64,000 bases of DNA from Streptomyces sp. NBC_01431 (GCF_036231355.1 NZ_CP109496.1:7192001-7256000), one strand, 5' to 3'. Counted from the first letter of the stretch, positions 51,054 to 60,321 are shown. Notes: generated from the letters alone by a model not told the origin. Numbers and translations: made by a program.

Positions 51054-52936
51054 TGAGCGAACAGTTGATGGAACGTCAGAGCATGACGGCCCTGAGCGTC
51101 CTGCACGGGGCGCCCCTCGCCGAGGCCGCCGAGAGCGGGGTGCTCTCCCGCTACGAGGAGTGGGTCCGCAACTCGCCCGGGGCCCCCGCAGTGATAGACG
51201 GGGAGTTCCGCTGGACGTACGGGCAGCTCGATGAGATGGCCGACGAGGTCGCGGACGTCCTGCGCGACCGGGTGCGGCCCGGCGACCTCGTCGGGGTCTG
51301 CCTGGACCGCTCGGCCGCGCTGGTGGTCACCGCGGTCGCACTGGCCCGGCTCGGTGCGGTCTATCTGCCGCTCGGCCCGCGGCCGGGGGAGCGCCGCATC
51401 GCCGCGGTCACCGAAGACGTCGGCGTCGTCTGCCTCATAGGCGACCCCGATGTGCTGATGGACCGTCATGAAGGTGTCGAGCACGTCGGGTTGTCGCTTC
51501 CGAGTGAGGGTGTCAACGCCGCCGCCCGCGTCGTCGCGGCCTTCGCGCCCCTCGCCCCGGGTGCCCGCACGGCCCCGCCCGAAGCGCTGTACGCCGTGCT
51601 CACCTCGGGTTCCACCGGGCGGCCCAAGGCGGTCGTCGTCGCCGAGCCCGCCCTGGGCTCGCTCCTCGACTGGTACCGCCAGGAGACCGGGCTCGCCCCC
51701 GGGGACCGGCAGTCCCTGCTCATCGGCGTCGCCTTCGACCCCCACCTGCTTGAGCTGTGGGCCGGTCTGACGTCCGGCGCCGCGCTCATACCCGCGCCGG
51801 ACGAGGTCCGCTGGGACCCGGCCGCGCTCACCGACTGGTGGCGCGAGGCGGCCGTGACCTGCGTCGTCTCGGCCACCCCCATGATCGAACCGCTCCTGGA
51901 CCGGCCCTGGCCGCAAGACCTGAAGGTCCGTCACCTCATGGTCGGCGGCGACCGGATGCGCCGCCGCCCCGGCCCCGATGTGACCGCCACCCTCCACAAC
52001 GCCTACGGCCCCGCCGAGGCCACCATCATCACCACCACCCACGCCATGCGGGCCACCGACGCCGACGTGGACACCGACGCCGCGCCGCCCATCGGCACCC
52101 CGATCGCCGGGGCGACCGTGGCCGTCACCGAGGAGGACGGCACCCTCCTGCCGCGCGGCGAGGACGGTGAACTCCGCATCGGCGGCACCTGTCTGGCCCT
52201 CGGCTACCTCGACCCGGACCTCACCGCCCGGCGCTTCACCGCCCCGCCGGCCGAACTGCCGGACCTGGACCGCATGTACCGTACGGGCGACCGGGTGCGC
52301 ATGCTGGACGACGGACAGTTGGTGTTCCTCGGCCGCCTCGACGACCAGGTGAAGATCAGCGGCGTACGTATCGAACCGGCCGAGGTGGAAGCCGCGTTCG
52401 AGCAGAACCCGGCGGTCCGCAGCGCCGTGGTCACCGCCCCCCGCGACACCGAGGGCCGCGCACGACTCGTCGCGCACGTCCTGCCGGCCGCGGGCGCCGA
52501 GCCCGCCACGGACGAACTGCTCGCCGCCGTACGGGCCTGGCTGCCCGAGCAGGCGGTGCCCTCCACCGTACGGATCGTGGACGCCTTCCCGCTGGACGCC
52601 AACGGCAAGGTGGACCGGGCCGCACTCCTCCAGAAGACCGGGACCGTCGCAGCCTCGGAGCCGGCCGCCGCCACCGTGCCGCAGGGCGCCACCGCCGACG
52701 AGCGGCTGGTCCTGGCCACGGTCCGCGATCTGCTCGGCCGCCCCCAGACCACCCTGGACGAGAACTTCACCGACGCCGGTGGCACCTCCCTCATCGCGGC
52801 CCGGCTCCTCGAAGCGCTGGAGAGGGCGACCCAAGTCCGGCTGCGCGCACCGGAGTTGCTCCGCCAGCCCGACCTGAGGGCGATCGCCGCCGTACTCGGC
52901 AAACGGCGCGCCGCCACCCGGCCCGAGGGGGTCTGA
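51053..52936 (+). CDS. NRPS A-T didomain protein (first)
   Basis: A 627 aa protein with adenylation and carrier domains and no condensation domain. ATG 51053 shares its A with the previous stop; AAGGAG is 5 bases upstream. The A domain has TSGSTG (184-189), NAYGPAEATII, MYRTGDRV, FLGRLDDQVKISG and GKVDR. The T domain Ser579 is in AGGTSLIA. The code read by eye is D-P-L-V-M-G-A-I-I-K, which I cannot match to a known substrate; the Asp again indicates an amino acid. The lack of a C domain means it either supplies a starter residue or works with a C domain in trans. Confidence 0.9.
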   Translation: MSEQLMERQSMTALSVLHGAPLAEAAESGVLSRYEEWVRNSPGAPAVIDGEFRWTYGQLDEMADEVADVLRDRVRPGDLVGVCLDRSAALVVTAVALARLGAVYLPLGPRPGERRIAAVTEDVGVVCLIGDPDVLMDRHEGVEHVGLSLPSEGVNAAARVVAAFAPLAPGARTAPPEALYAVLTSGSTGRPKAVVVAEPALGSLLDWYRQETGLAPGDRQSLLIGVAFDPHLLELWAGLTSGAALIPAPDEVRWDPAALTDWWREAAVTCVVSATPMIEPLLDRPWPQDLKVRHLMVGGDRMRRRPGPDVTATLHNAYGPAEATIITTTHAMRATDADVDTDAAPPIGTPIAGATVAVTEEDGTLLPRGEDGELRIGGTCLALGYLDPDLTARRFTAPPAELPDLDRMYRTGDRVRMLDDGQLVFLGRLDDQVKISGVRIEPAEVEAAFEQNPAVRSAVVTAPRDTEGRARLVAHVLPAAGAEPATDELLAAVRAWLPEQAVPSTVRIVDAFPLDANGKVDRAALLQKTGTVAASEPAAATVPQGATADERLVLATVRDLLGRPQTTLDENFTDAGGTSLIAARLLEALERATQVRLRAPELLRQPDLRAIAAVLGKRRAATRPEGV

Positions 52937-52937
52937 C

Positions 52938-54782
52938 ATGACGACACGCTCCCCGCAGCCGCTCATCGACCCCCGGAAGGAAACCGTCGTGCCCGCAACC
53001 TGGACCGGCCTGCCCGCCCTGGTGGCCCGGCACGCCGAACGGACGCCGCACGCCCTCGCGGTGGCCGACGGCGACACCACACTGACGTACGCCCAACTCG
53101 ACTCCGCCGCCCGCCGCCTGGCCTCGTACCTGCGTGAAGGGGGCGTACGCCCGGGTGACGCCGTGGCACTCCTGATGCCCCGCTCGGCCAGGACCGTTGT
53201 CGCGCAGCTCGCCCTGTGGTGGGCGGGCGCCGTCTGTGTGCCGCTCGACCCGGCGCACCCGCGGCCGCGTACCGAGGCGATGCTCGCCGATTCCGGTGCC
53301 ACCCTGACCGTCGGCGACAGCAAGCTGCTCGAAGCGGCCGGGACGACCGGCGCCGCCCTCGCTCTCCCCGGCGACGCGCAGTTGACCGGCGCGGAGATAT
53401 CCACGGCGGGGCCGGGCGCCGACGACACGGCGTTCATCATGTTCACCTCCGGATCCACCGGACGCCCCAAGGGCGTGGCCGTCCCACATGGCGCCATCGC
53501 CGAGCTGGTGACCGACCCCGCCTATGTCACCGTCACCGCACGCGACCGGGTGCTGCTGCACTCCCCGGCGACGTTCGACGGCTCGACGTTCGAGGTGTGG
53601 TCGGCGCTCGCCAACGGCGCGGCCGTCGTGGTGTGCACCACCGAACGGCCCTCGTTCGAGGACCTGGCCAAGGAGGTGGAGCGGCACGGCGTGACCGTCG
53701 CGTTCTTCACCACCGCCCTCTTCCACCAGCTCGCCGCCCGCCGCTCCCGCGTCTTCACCCTGCTGCGCAGCGTCGTCGTGGGCGGCGAAGCCATGGCGTC
53801 CCAGCACGCCCGCGCGGTCCTGCGCGCGTTCCCCTGGGTCGAGCTCGTCAACGGCTACGGTCCGACCGAGACGACGACGTTCGCCACCGCCCACCGGGTC
53901 ACCGACGCCGACTGCGACGGACCGGTGCCGATCGGCCGCCCCGTCGCCGGTGCCACCGCCCACATCCTCGACGCCTCGGGAGCCCAGGTCGCCGACGGCG
54001 AGCGCGGCGAACTGTGGATCGGCGGCACCCGGCTCGCCCACGGATACACGGGGCAGCCCGAACTGACCGCGGAACGCTTCGTCGACCACCCCTCGCTCGG
54101 CCGCCTCTACCGCACCGGTGACCTCGTCTCGGCCCGCCCCGACGGCACCCTCGACTTCCACGGCCGCACCGACGACCAGGTCAAGGTGCGCGGCTTCCGC
54201 ATCGAGCCGGGCGAGATCGAGCACGTGCTCCGCGAGCAGCCGGACGTGGACGACGCCGCCGTCACGGTACGCCGCCCCACCCCCGACGACGCGCGCCTCG
54301 CGGCGTTCGTGGTCGCCGGGCCGGGCCCGGTGCCCCGCTCCGAGGCGCTCCTGGCCCGCCTCACGGCCCTCCTGCCCGCACAGCTGGTCCCCGACGAGCT
54401 GACCCTGGTCGACCGCCTCCCGCTCACCACCTCCGGCAAGGTGGACCGCAGGGCGCTCGCGGACCTCGGCACGGCGGCCGCCTCGGGCGCCACCGCGGCG
54501 CCGCTCACCCCGCTCCAGCAGGCCGTCGCCGACGTGTGGAGCCGCTCGCTGGGCTGTGAGGTGACCCGGCCCGACGCCGACTTCCTCGAACTCGGCGGCC
54601 ACTCCCTGCTCGCCCTCGTCGTCACCGAGGACCTGCGCGAAGACCTCGGCGTGGAACTGTCCCTCGCCGACTTCTTCACCGCCCCCACGGTCGCTGGACA
54701 CGCCGCCCTGGTCGAGCGCGCCCTGCTCGCCGCCCACACCGATCTGCACCCCGACGCGCCCGAGGACTCCGATGGCCACTGA
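52938..54782 (+). CDS. NRPS A-T didomain protein (second), Val/Ile-type code
   Basis: A 614 aa A-T protein. ATG 52938 is 1 base after the previous stop with GAGGGGG before it; GTG 52989 with AAGGAAA is a possible alternative. A domain: TSGSTG (170-175), NGYGPTETTTF, LYRTGDLV, FHGRTDDQVKVRG and SGKVDR. T domain Ser556 is in LGGHSLLA. The specificity code read by eye, D-G-F-F-V-G-G-T-F-K, is a mix of the classical Val code (D-A-F-W-I-G-G-T-F-K) and Ile code (D-G-F-F-L-G-V-V-Y-K), so a branched aliphatic residue is likely. It overlaps the terminal gene by 11 bases. Confidence 0.9.
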   Translation: MTTRSPQPLIDPRKETVVPATWTGLPALVARHAERTPHALAVADGDTTLTYAQLDSAARRLASYLREGGVRPGDAVALLMPRSARTVVAQLALWWAGAVCVPLDPAHPRPRTEAMLADSGATLTVGDSKLLEAAGTTGAALALPGDAQLTGAEISTAGPGADDTAFIMFTSGSTGRPKGVAVPHGAIAELVTDPAYVTVTARDRVLLHSPATFDGSTFEVWSALANGAAVVVCTTERPSFEDLAKEVERHGVTVAFFTTALFHQLAARRSRVFTLLRSVVVGGEAMASQHARAVLRAFPWVELVNGYGPTETTTFATAHRVTDADCDGPVPIGRPVAGATAHILDASGAQVADGERGELWIGGTRLAHGYTGQPELTAERFVDHPSLGRLYRTGDLVSARPDGTLDFHGRTDDQVKVRGFRIEPGEIEHVLREQPDVDDAAVTVRRPTPDDARLAAFVVAGPGPVPRSEALLARLTALLPAQLVPDELTLVDRLPLTTSGKVDRRALADLGTAAASGATAAPLTPLQQAVADVWSRSLGCEVTRPDADFLELGGHSLLALVVTEDLREDLGVELSLADFFTAPTVAGHAALVERALLAAHTDLHPDAPEDSDGH

Positions 54783-57627
54783 CCCCTCCGCCCTACAGGA
54801 AGAGCTGCTGCGCAGGGCCCGTGCCCGCGCCGCCCAACGCCCCGCCGCCACGGCGCCCGCCGCGGCCCGTGACCTCGGCCCCGGCCCGCTCTCCCACGCC
54901 CAGCGCCGCATGTGGCTGATGGAACGGCTCGGCCGGAGCGGGGCCCAGTACAACGTGCCCTTCGCCACCCGGCTGAGCGGCCCACTCGATGTGACGGCCC
55001 TGGGTACGGCGCTCACCGCGCTGGTGAGCCGCCACGAGATCCTGCGCACCCGCTACGGCCGGCACGGCGAAGAGCCCTACCAGGAAGCTGTGGCCGCGCC
55101 GCAGAAGATCGCGGTCAACGTGGTCGAGACGGAGGGCGACGGCACCGCCCTCCTCGCCGAGGAGGCCCGACGGCCGTTCGACCTCGCGGCCGGCGCCGTC
55201 CCGCGTGCCCTCCTGCTGCGGCACGGACCGCAGGATCACACCGTCATGCTGACGTTCCATCACATAGCCATTGACGGCGGCTCGTTGGAGACCGTCGCCC
55301 ACGAGCTCGCCGAGCTGTACGAGTCCGCTGTGGACGGCCGTTCCCCCGCGCTGCCCGAGCCGCCGCAGTACGCGGACTTCGCGCGCCGCGAGCACACGGA
55401 CGCGGCCCGCCTCGATGAGGGCCTGGCCCACTGGGGCCGCCGCCTGACCGGAGCCGTACCCGCACGACTGCCCCGGCCCGCCGTCGTGCCCGCCGACGTC
55501 GCCGCCCAACCGGCGGCGACCCGCACCACCCCGCTCGGCGAGAACGTGCTGCCCGCTCTGCGTGAGCTGGGGCGACAGCGCCGCGCCACGGTGTTCACCG
55601 TGGCACTCGCCGCCGCGTTCGCCGCACTGCACCGGCTCACCGGCGAGGACGACCTCGTCATCGGCTGCGCCGCGACCCATCGTGAGGGGCAGGCCATGCG
55701 CGGCCTGGTCGGCCTGTGCGTCAACACCCTTCCGGTACGCGTGGACCTGTCCGGAGACCCCGGCTTCGCAACGCTCGTGGAGCGCGTACGCGATGGGCTG
55801 CTCGATGCCCAGCAGCACCGGGAAGTACCGTTCGATCTGATCCTTGAACGGCTCGGGGCCACGGCACGGGGCGAGGACGGCACGGCCCTGGTCCGCGTCA
55901 CCTCGGACGTCCTGGGGGAGCCGACCGCGCTGCGGCTGCCCGGACTGTCGGCCCGCCCGGTCGAAGTGGGCGTCGGCGAGGCCAAGTTCGACCTGACCTT
56001 CGCCCTGGTGGACGACGACGCCCCGGCGAGCCTGGTCCAGTACGGGCGTACGGCCCTCGACGACGAGACGGGCCGCAACCTGAGTGCGTCCTTCGCCGAG
56101 CTGCTCGCCGCAGTCGCGGCCGACCCCGAGCTCCGCCTTTCCCAGCTGCCCGGCGACGCCCCGCGGCCACCGGCCGACGCGGGACACCCCGCCGAAGCAC
56201 AGCTGTTGGCACACCCCGATGTGGCCGACGCACATGTGCCGGACCCGGGCGACGGCCCTCTGCTCGGCTACGCGGTACTGGCCCGCACCGGTGGCCCGTC
56301 ACCGGTCCAGCTCCGCGCCCACCTGCGCAGGACGCTGCCGCGCGACCTCGTTCCGGCCGCCGTCACCCTGCTCGACACGATGCCGCGCGGCGCCGACGGC
56401 GCCGTGGACGCCGACCGCCTGCCCAGGGCGCGGATTGCGGCGCGGCCCAAGAGCCGCCACCTGGAAGCGGTTACGAAGGCGTTCGCGGGTCTGCTCGGGC
56501 AGTCGCCCGCCCCCGACGACGACTTCTTCGCACTCGGCGGGCACTCCCTCGCCGCGGTGCAGCTCGCCGAACGCCTGCGCACCACGCACAAGGTGGCGAT
56601 GGTCGGCCTGGACATCATGCAGTCCCGTACGCCACGAGCCGTCGCGGCCCTCCTGGACGTGCGCGAGGCGGAGCGGGCGGCGGCCCTCGCCACCGCGCCG
56701 CCCCCGGCCGCACACCCGCGCCGGACGCGAAAGGGCACGGTCCTGGTGACCGGCGGCACGGGCGGTGTCGGTGCGTTCGTCCTGCGCGAACTGGCCGCCC
56801 AGGGCCGACCGGTGCTCGCACTGGCCCGCCCGGAGTCCGCACACCTCGTGACCGCCGACGGCATCGAGGTCATCGAGGGCGATCTGAGCGACCTCGGCAG
56901 CCTGCGCGCCGCGGTCGAAGGCGCCGACGCGGTGATCCACGCCGCGTGCACGTTCACCCGTCCCGAGGTGGACGTGGCGGCCATGGAAGCGATGGTCGAC
57001 GCCTGGCGAGGCGGCCCCTTCGTCTTCGTCAGCAGCGTGGACGCCTACGGCCACCCGTCGGCCGCGCGGGTCGCCGAGGAATCACCGTCCCAGTACCCGT
57101 TGAGCGCCTACGGGCAGGCCAAGCTCGACTGCGAGCGGATCCTGCTGAGGGCGGCCGGCACCGAGGGCCGGGGCGGCGCCAGCGCCGTACGCTCGCCCAT
57201 CGTGTGGGGCGCCCACGACCGACTGCGCGACCAACTGCGCTGGGGTGCGACGGGGTTGCTCTACCAGGCCGCCGTGAAGGGCGAGCCCATCAGTCTTCCC
57301 GCCCCCGGCACCGGCGGCCACGACTGGTACGGCGCGCCCTGGGTGCACGCCGCCGCCCTGGCTCGCGCCGTGACGTCCTGCCTCGACGCTCCGGTGCACG
57401 GCGTGGCCAACGCGGTCGGCGGCCACGTGGCCTGGTCCGACCTGACGGCCGAGCTGCTGACCCTGCTGAACAGCGACAGCGTCGTCACGCTCGACGACAC
57501 GGTGCACCCGGACCTGAACCACCGCTGGCACTACCGCGCGGACCGCCTGTCCGAGGCGCTGAGCCCCCGGCCGGACGAGGACCTGCACACGGTGCTCGCG
57601 GCGATGATCACGCCCGAGGGCCGCTGA
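54772..57627 (+). CDS. Terminal NRPS protein: C - A remnant - T - SDR-type reductase
   Basis: 951 aa. ATG 54772 overlaps the previous gene by 11 bases; GAGGA is 5 bases upstream. C domain about 38-450 with HHIAIDG (163-169). Residues about 475-560 look like only the C-terminal subdomain of an A domain (HPDVADAHV, LRAHLRRTLPRDLVPAAVTL); the catalytic Lys motif GKVDR has become GAVDA, and the whole A core (A1-A8) is missing. T domain Ser592 in LGGHSLAA. From about 655 an NAD(P)-binding extended-SDR domain: VTGGTGGVG (660-667), SSVDAYG and YGQAK (Y780, K784). No thioesterase. Reductive release as aldehyde or alcohol is the likely end step; the carrier must be charged in trans. Confidence 0.88.
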   Translation: MATDPSALQEELLRRARARAAQRPAATAPAAARDLGPGPLSHAQRRMWLMERLGRSGAQYNVPFATRLSGPLDVTALGTALTALVSRHEILRTRYGRHGEEPYQEAVAAPQKIAVNVVETEGDGTALLAEEARRPFDLAAGAVPRALLLRHGPQDHTVMLTFHHIAIDGGSLETVAHELAELYESAVDGRSPALPEPPQYADFARREHTDAARLDEGLAHWGRRLTGAVPARLPRPAVVPADVAAQPAATRTTPLGENVLPALRELGRQRRATVFTVALAAAFAALHRLTGEDDLVIGCAATHREGQAMRGLVGLCVNTLPVRVDLSGDPGFATLVERVRDGLLDAQQHREVPFDLILERLGATARGEDGTALVRVTSDVLGEPTALRLPGLSARPVEVGVGEAKFDLTFALVDDDAPASLVQYGRTALDDETGRNLSASFAELLAAVAADPELRLSQLPGDAPRPPADAGHPAEAQLLAHPDVADAHVPDPGDGPLLGYAVLARTGGPSPVQLRAHLRRTLPRDLVPAAVTLLDTMPRGADGAVDADRLPRARIAARPKSRHLEAVTKAFAGLLGQSPAPDDDFFALGGHSLAAVQLAERLRTTHKVAMVGLDIMQSRTPRAVAALLDVREAERAAALATAPPPAAHPRRTRKGTVLVTGGTGGVGAFVLRELAAQGRPVLALARPESAHLVTADGIEVIEGDLSDLGSLRAAVEGADAVIHAACTFTRPEVDVAAMEAMVDAWRGGPFVFVSSVDAYGHPSAARVAEESPSQYPLSAYGQAKLDCERILLRAAGTEGRGGASAVRSPIVWGAHDRLRDQLRWGATGLLYQAAVKGEPISLPAPGTGGHDWYGAPWVHAAALARAVTSCLDAPVHGVANAVGGHVAWSDLTAELLTLLNSDSVVTLDDTVHPDLNHRWHYRADRLSEALSPRPDEDLHTVLAAMITPEGR

Positions 57628-57665
57628 CACTCGCCTACCGGACCACGCATGACGGCAGACACGTC

Positions 57666-57697
57666 GGAGGCGTCCGCCCATCAGGGCGGACGCCTCC
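57666..57697 (+). terminator. Terminator of the NRPS operon
   Basis: Perfect 14 bp stem GGAGGCGTCCGCCC/GGGCGGACGCCTCC, loop ATCA, followed by TTCCTGTTT. It lies 38 bases past the stop. Confidence 0.92.
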
Positions 57698-57839
57698 TTC
57701 CTGTTTCCGGCAATGATTCCTTTGCCCGGCGATTTCCCGGCGACGATTCCTGTTCCCGGCGATGAGTTTGCGGACCGGCCCGGGTCCCTCCTCCCGGAGG
57801 CCGACCGACGGCCCCACCCACTTCATGGAGGAGCCCACC

Positions 57840-58283
57840 ATGTCCGAGACCACCACATCCGTCGCGTCCGCCGGTGCGGACACCACACAGGTCTCCCGTC
57901 ACCGTCGCACCGCCGTGGCGATCACCACCGTACGGATCGTGCTCGCGCTGTTCTACGGCATCGCCAGTGCGCTGCCGAAGCTGCTCGCCCTGCCCGCCGC
58001 CACATCCGTCTTCGACCGGATGGGCTGGGGCAGCACCGGGATGTATGTCATCGGCATCCTGGAACTCGCGGGCGCCATAGCCCTGTTGCTCCCCGCGCTC
58101 TCCAGCCTGGCGGCGCTGTGCCTGGTCGCGCTCATGGCGGGCGCCTTCGTCACCCAGCTCGTCGTCATGGACGGCCAGAACGCCGCCACACCGCTGATCT
58201 TCATGGTCCCGCTGCTCACTGTCGCCTGGCACGGTCGGGCCCGCTTGGCGGAGCTCCCGCGGATGATCCGCGCGTCGCGCTGA
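57840..58283 (+). CDS. DoxX-like four-helix membrane protein
   Basis: A 147 aa integral membrane protein. ATG 57840 is preceded by GGAGGAG at 6 bases. After a 30-residue polar start come about four hydrophobic helices (TVRIVLALFYGIASALPKLL, MYVIGILELAGAIALLLPAL, AALCLVALMAGAFVTQLVV, PLIFMVPLLTVAW). This size and the G-x-L-E-L-A-G pattern fit the DoxX/SURF4-like group. It is separate from the NRPS operon because of the terminator before it. Its role (redox or quinone-related in some relatives) is unknown. Confidence 0.8.
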   Translation: MSETTTSVASAGADTTQVSRHRRTAVAITTVRIVLALFYGIASALPKLLALPAATSVFDRMGWGSTGMYVIGILELAGAIALLLPALSSLAALCLVALMAGAFVTQLVVMDGQNAATPLIFMVPLLTVAWHGRARLAELPRMIRASR

Positions 58284-58447
58284 ACGGCGTCCTGTCGGGC
58301 TGTCCGATTTTTACCATGGCAGGTCCCGAGTGGACCTCGCCGTCGAGCAGCCGCTCCGGGAGGCTTCGTACAGCCGCCGACGCACATCGTTGATCCCACA
58401 TCACGCGGTGCGAGGCGGAAGTTGACCACACCTTCAGGAGGACGGCC

Positions 58448-59230
58448 ATGCCCTTGGCGAAGATCGGAACCAGTCTGATCCACTATGCGGACACCGGAGG
58501 TGAGGGCCCGGTCGTGGTCTTCAGCCACGGAAACCTGATGGACGCCGACATGTGGCAACCGCAACTCACACGGCTCGCCCCCGCGTTCCGGTGTGTGGCC
58601 TGGGACACCCGGCTGCACGGCCGGACCGAGGACGAGGGTGTCGCGCACACCTATTGGGATTCGGCGGCCGACCTGCTCGCCCTGCTCGATGAGCTCGACG
58701 TCGACCGGGCCCACCTGGTCGGCCACTCCCAGGGCGGCTTCACTTCGCTGCGTGCCGCACTGCTCGCCCCCACCCGTGTCGCCTCACTGACCCTGATCGA
58801 CACGGCCGCCGGGAGCTGGCCGCCACAGGCACTCGCCGACATGGCGGCCGTACGGGATGGACTGCGTGGCAGCGGCCCGGATGCCGTCGGTCCCGCGCTC
58901 CTCGAACTCCTCCTCGGAGCAGGTGAGTTGTACCCGGCCTGGCTCGCGAAGTGGCGAAGCCAGCCCGTCGAGCGCTTGGCGCGAGCGGTCGGCGTACTGA
59001 TGGCTGTGGACGACATCACCTCCCGCCTCACTGAGGTGCGGGCCCCGGCACTGGTCGTCCACGGCACCGAGGACCGGCCCATATCGATCTCCGAAGGCCG
59101 GTCGCTGGCCGCGGCCCTGCCCGCGGCCACCTTCGTGCCGATCCCCGGCGCGGGCCACACGCCGTCCCTGACCCATCCGGACAGGGTGCACGAGCCGATG
59201 GCGAGGTTTCTGAGCTCGGTGTGCCAGTAA
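58448..59230 (+). CDS. Alpha/beta hydrolase
   Basis: A 260 aa cytosolic hydrolase with AGGAGG 6 bases before ATG 58448. The triad is S94 in LVGHSQGG, D209 in GTEDRP and H237 in GAGHTPS. FSHGNLMDADMW forms the oxyanion region. It resembles haloperoxidase-like/3-oxoadipate enol-lactonase-like hydrolases; the substrate cannot be read. It is monocistronic, 165 bases after the DoxX-like gene, and converges on the methyltransferase. Confidence 0.85.
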   Translation: MPLAKIGTSLIHYADTGGEGPVVVFSHGNLMDADMWQPQLTRLAPAFRCVAWDTRLHGRTEDEGVAHTYWDSAADLLALLDELDVDRAHLVGHSQGGFTSLRAALLAPTRVASLTLIDTAAGSWPPQALADMAAVRDGLRGSGPDAVGPALLELLLGAGELYPAWLAKWRSQPVERLARAVGVLMAVDDITSRLTEVRAPALVVHGTEDRPISISEGRSLAAALPAATFVPIPGAGHTPSLTHPDRVHEPMARFLSSVCQ

Positions 59231-59284
59231 CCTCGTTGACCCTTTCGCAGGGTCCTTCGCCGGGTCCTTCGCCGGGCGAGTCGG

Positions 59285-60124
59285 CTATCGGCGGCAGGTG
59301 AAGATGCCCCAGGACAGGTGGCCCTGTCGGCAGGCCTCCACCCATCGCGGCAGGTTCTCCAAAAGGCCCTCCACGTAGTCGGGGCTGATGACGTCGCGGA
59401 GCTCCGTGGCCCGCCGCCCGGTCTCCTCGCTGAGCCGGATGTAGTGGGTGAGCAGCTGGTCGCTGAGGTCGTCGAACTCGACGTGGGTCAGGCCGAGTTC
59501 GGACAGCTGTCGGCGGTAGAAGGACGGTGTGGCGAACTCCTCCACGCCGAGCCGGGCGACCACGGGGCGCAGCACGTCGGGAGGGGTGCCGTCGGCCGCC
59601 ATGAGATCGGTGAAGACCAGGGCTCCCTGCGGCTTCAGGACGCGCACGGCTTCATCGAGCAGTCGCTTCCGGTCCCCGCTGTGGCAGAAGGCCTCCTGCG
59701 ACCACACGACGTCGAACTGCCCGTCGGGGTAGGGAATGTCCTGGAAGGAGCCGGTGACGACCTCGATGAGCGTGTCGAGCCCGCGCTCGGCATTGGTCTT
59801 GCGGTGCCGGGCGTTCTGGCCGTCGCTGATGTTGAGCGCGACGACCCGGCAGCGGAACTCGTCGGCCAGCTGCCGGGCAGGACCGCCGTATCCGGAGCCC
59901 AGGTCGAGCACGGTGTGGTTCGGGCCGAGCCGGTCGGCGATCTTCGCCGCCGCCGTCGCCACGGTGCGCCGCGAGGCATCGGCGATCGGCTCGTTCTCGT
60001 GGGCGTAGATCCCGGTGTGGATGTCCTCGCCGCCCCACACCGCGGCGTAGAAGGCGTCGACGTCGCTGGTGTCGTAGTAGCGCCGCGCCGCTTCGGCGGC
60101 ACCGGCCGTGCTCTCATCGCTCAT
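59285..60124 (-). CDS. Sarcosine/dimethylglycine-type N-methyltransferase
   Basis: A 279 aa SAM-dependent methyltransferase. ATG 60124 is chosen, with AAGGG 8 bases upstream; the open frame extends 25 codons further. DVDAFYAAVWGGEDIHTGIY, EPIADASRRTV and VLDLGSGYGG (about 70-80), then PDGQFDVVWSQEAFCHSGD, match the sarcosine-dimethylglycine methyltransferase (SDMT) family of betaine-making microbes as I know it. The end WVEACRQGHLSWGIF is also diagnostic. SDMT methylates sarcosine and dimethylglycine to betaine. No glycine methyltransferase partner is next to it, so the substrate could be another amine. Confidence 0.8.
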   Translation of the reverse strand: MSDESTAGAAEAARRYYDTSDVDAFYAAVWGGEDIHTGIYAHENEPIADASRRTVATAAAKIADRLGPNHTVLDLGSGYGGPARQLADEFRCRVVALNISDGQNARHRKTNAERGLDTLIEVVTGSFQDIPYPDGQFDVVWSQEAFCHSGDRKRLLDEAVRVLKPQGALVFTDLMAADGTPPDVLRPVVARLGVEEFATPSFYRRQLSELGLTHVEFDDLSDQLLTHYIRLSEETGRRATELRDVISPDYVEGLLENLPRWVEACRQGHLSWGIFTCRR

Positions 60125-60292
60125 CGCAACTGCCCTTGCTCGTTGGTTCACACCGGTGCGGACCCGTCCGCGCGGGGAGTCCGCACGCACCTGCCGCAAC
60201 CATGACGTTAGGCGGGCCCTGCGGAGAGATCATCAGGGCGAATTCAGCCATGGCGCCAGTTGGTTGAAGGGGGCCCGGTGGGGGGCGTTCAT

Positions 60293-60321
60293 GTGACTGG
60301 GTGACTGGGTGACTGGGTGAC
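60293..60321. repeat. Short 8 bp tandem repeat
   Basis: GTGACTGG three times plus GTGAC, between the methyltransferase start and the insertion element. Confidence 0.8.
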
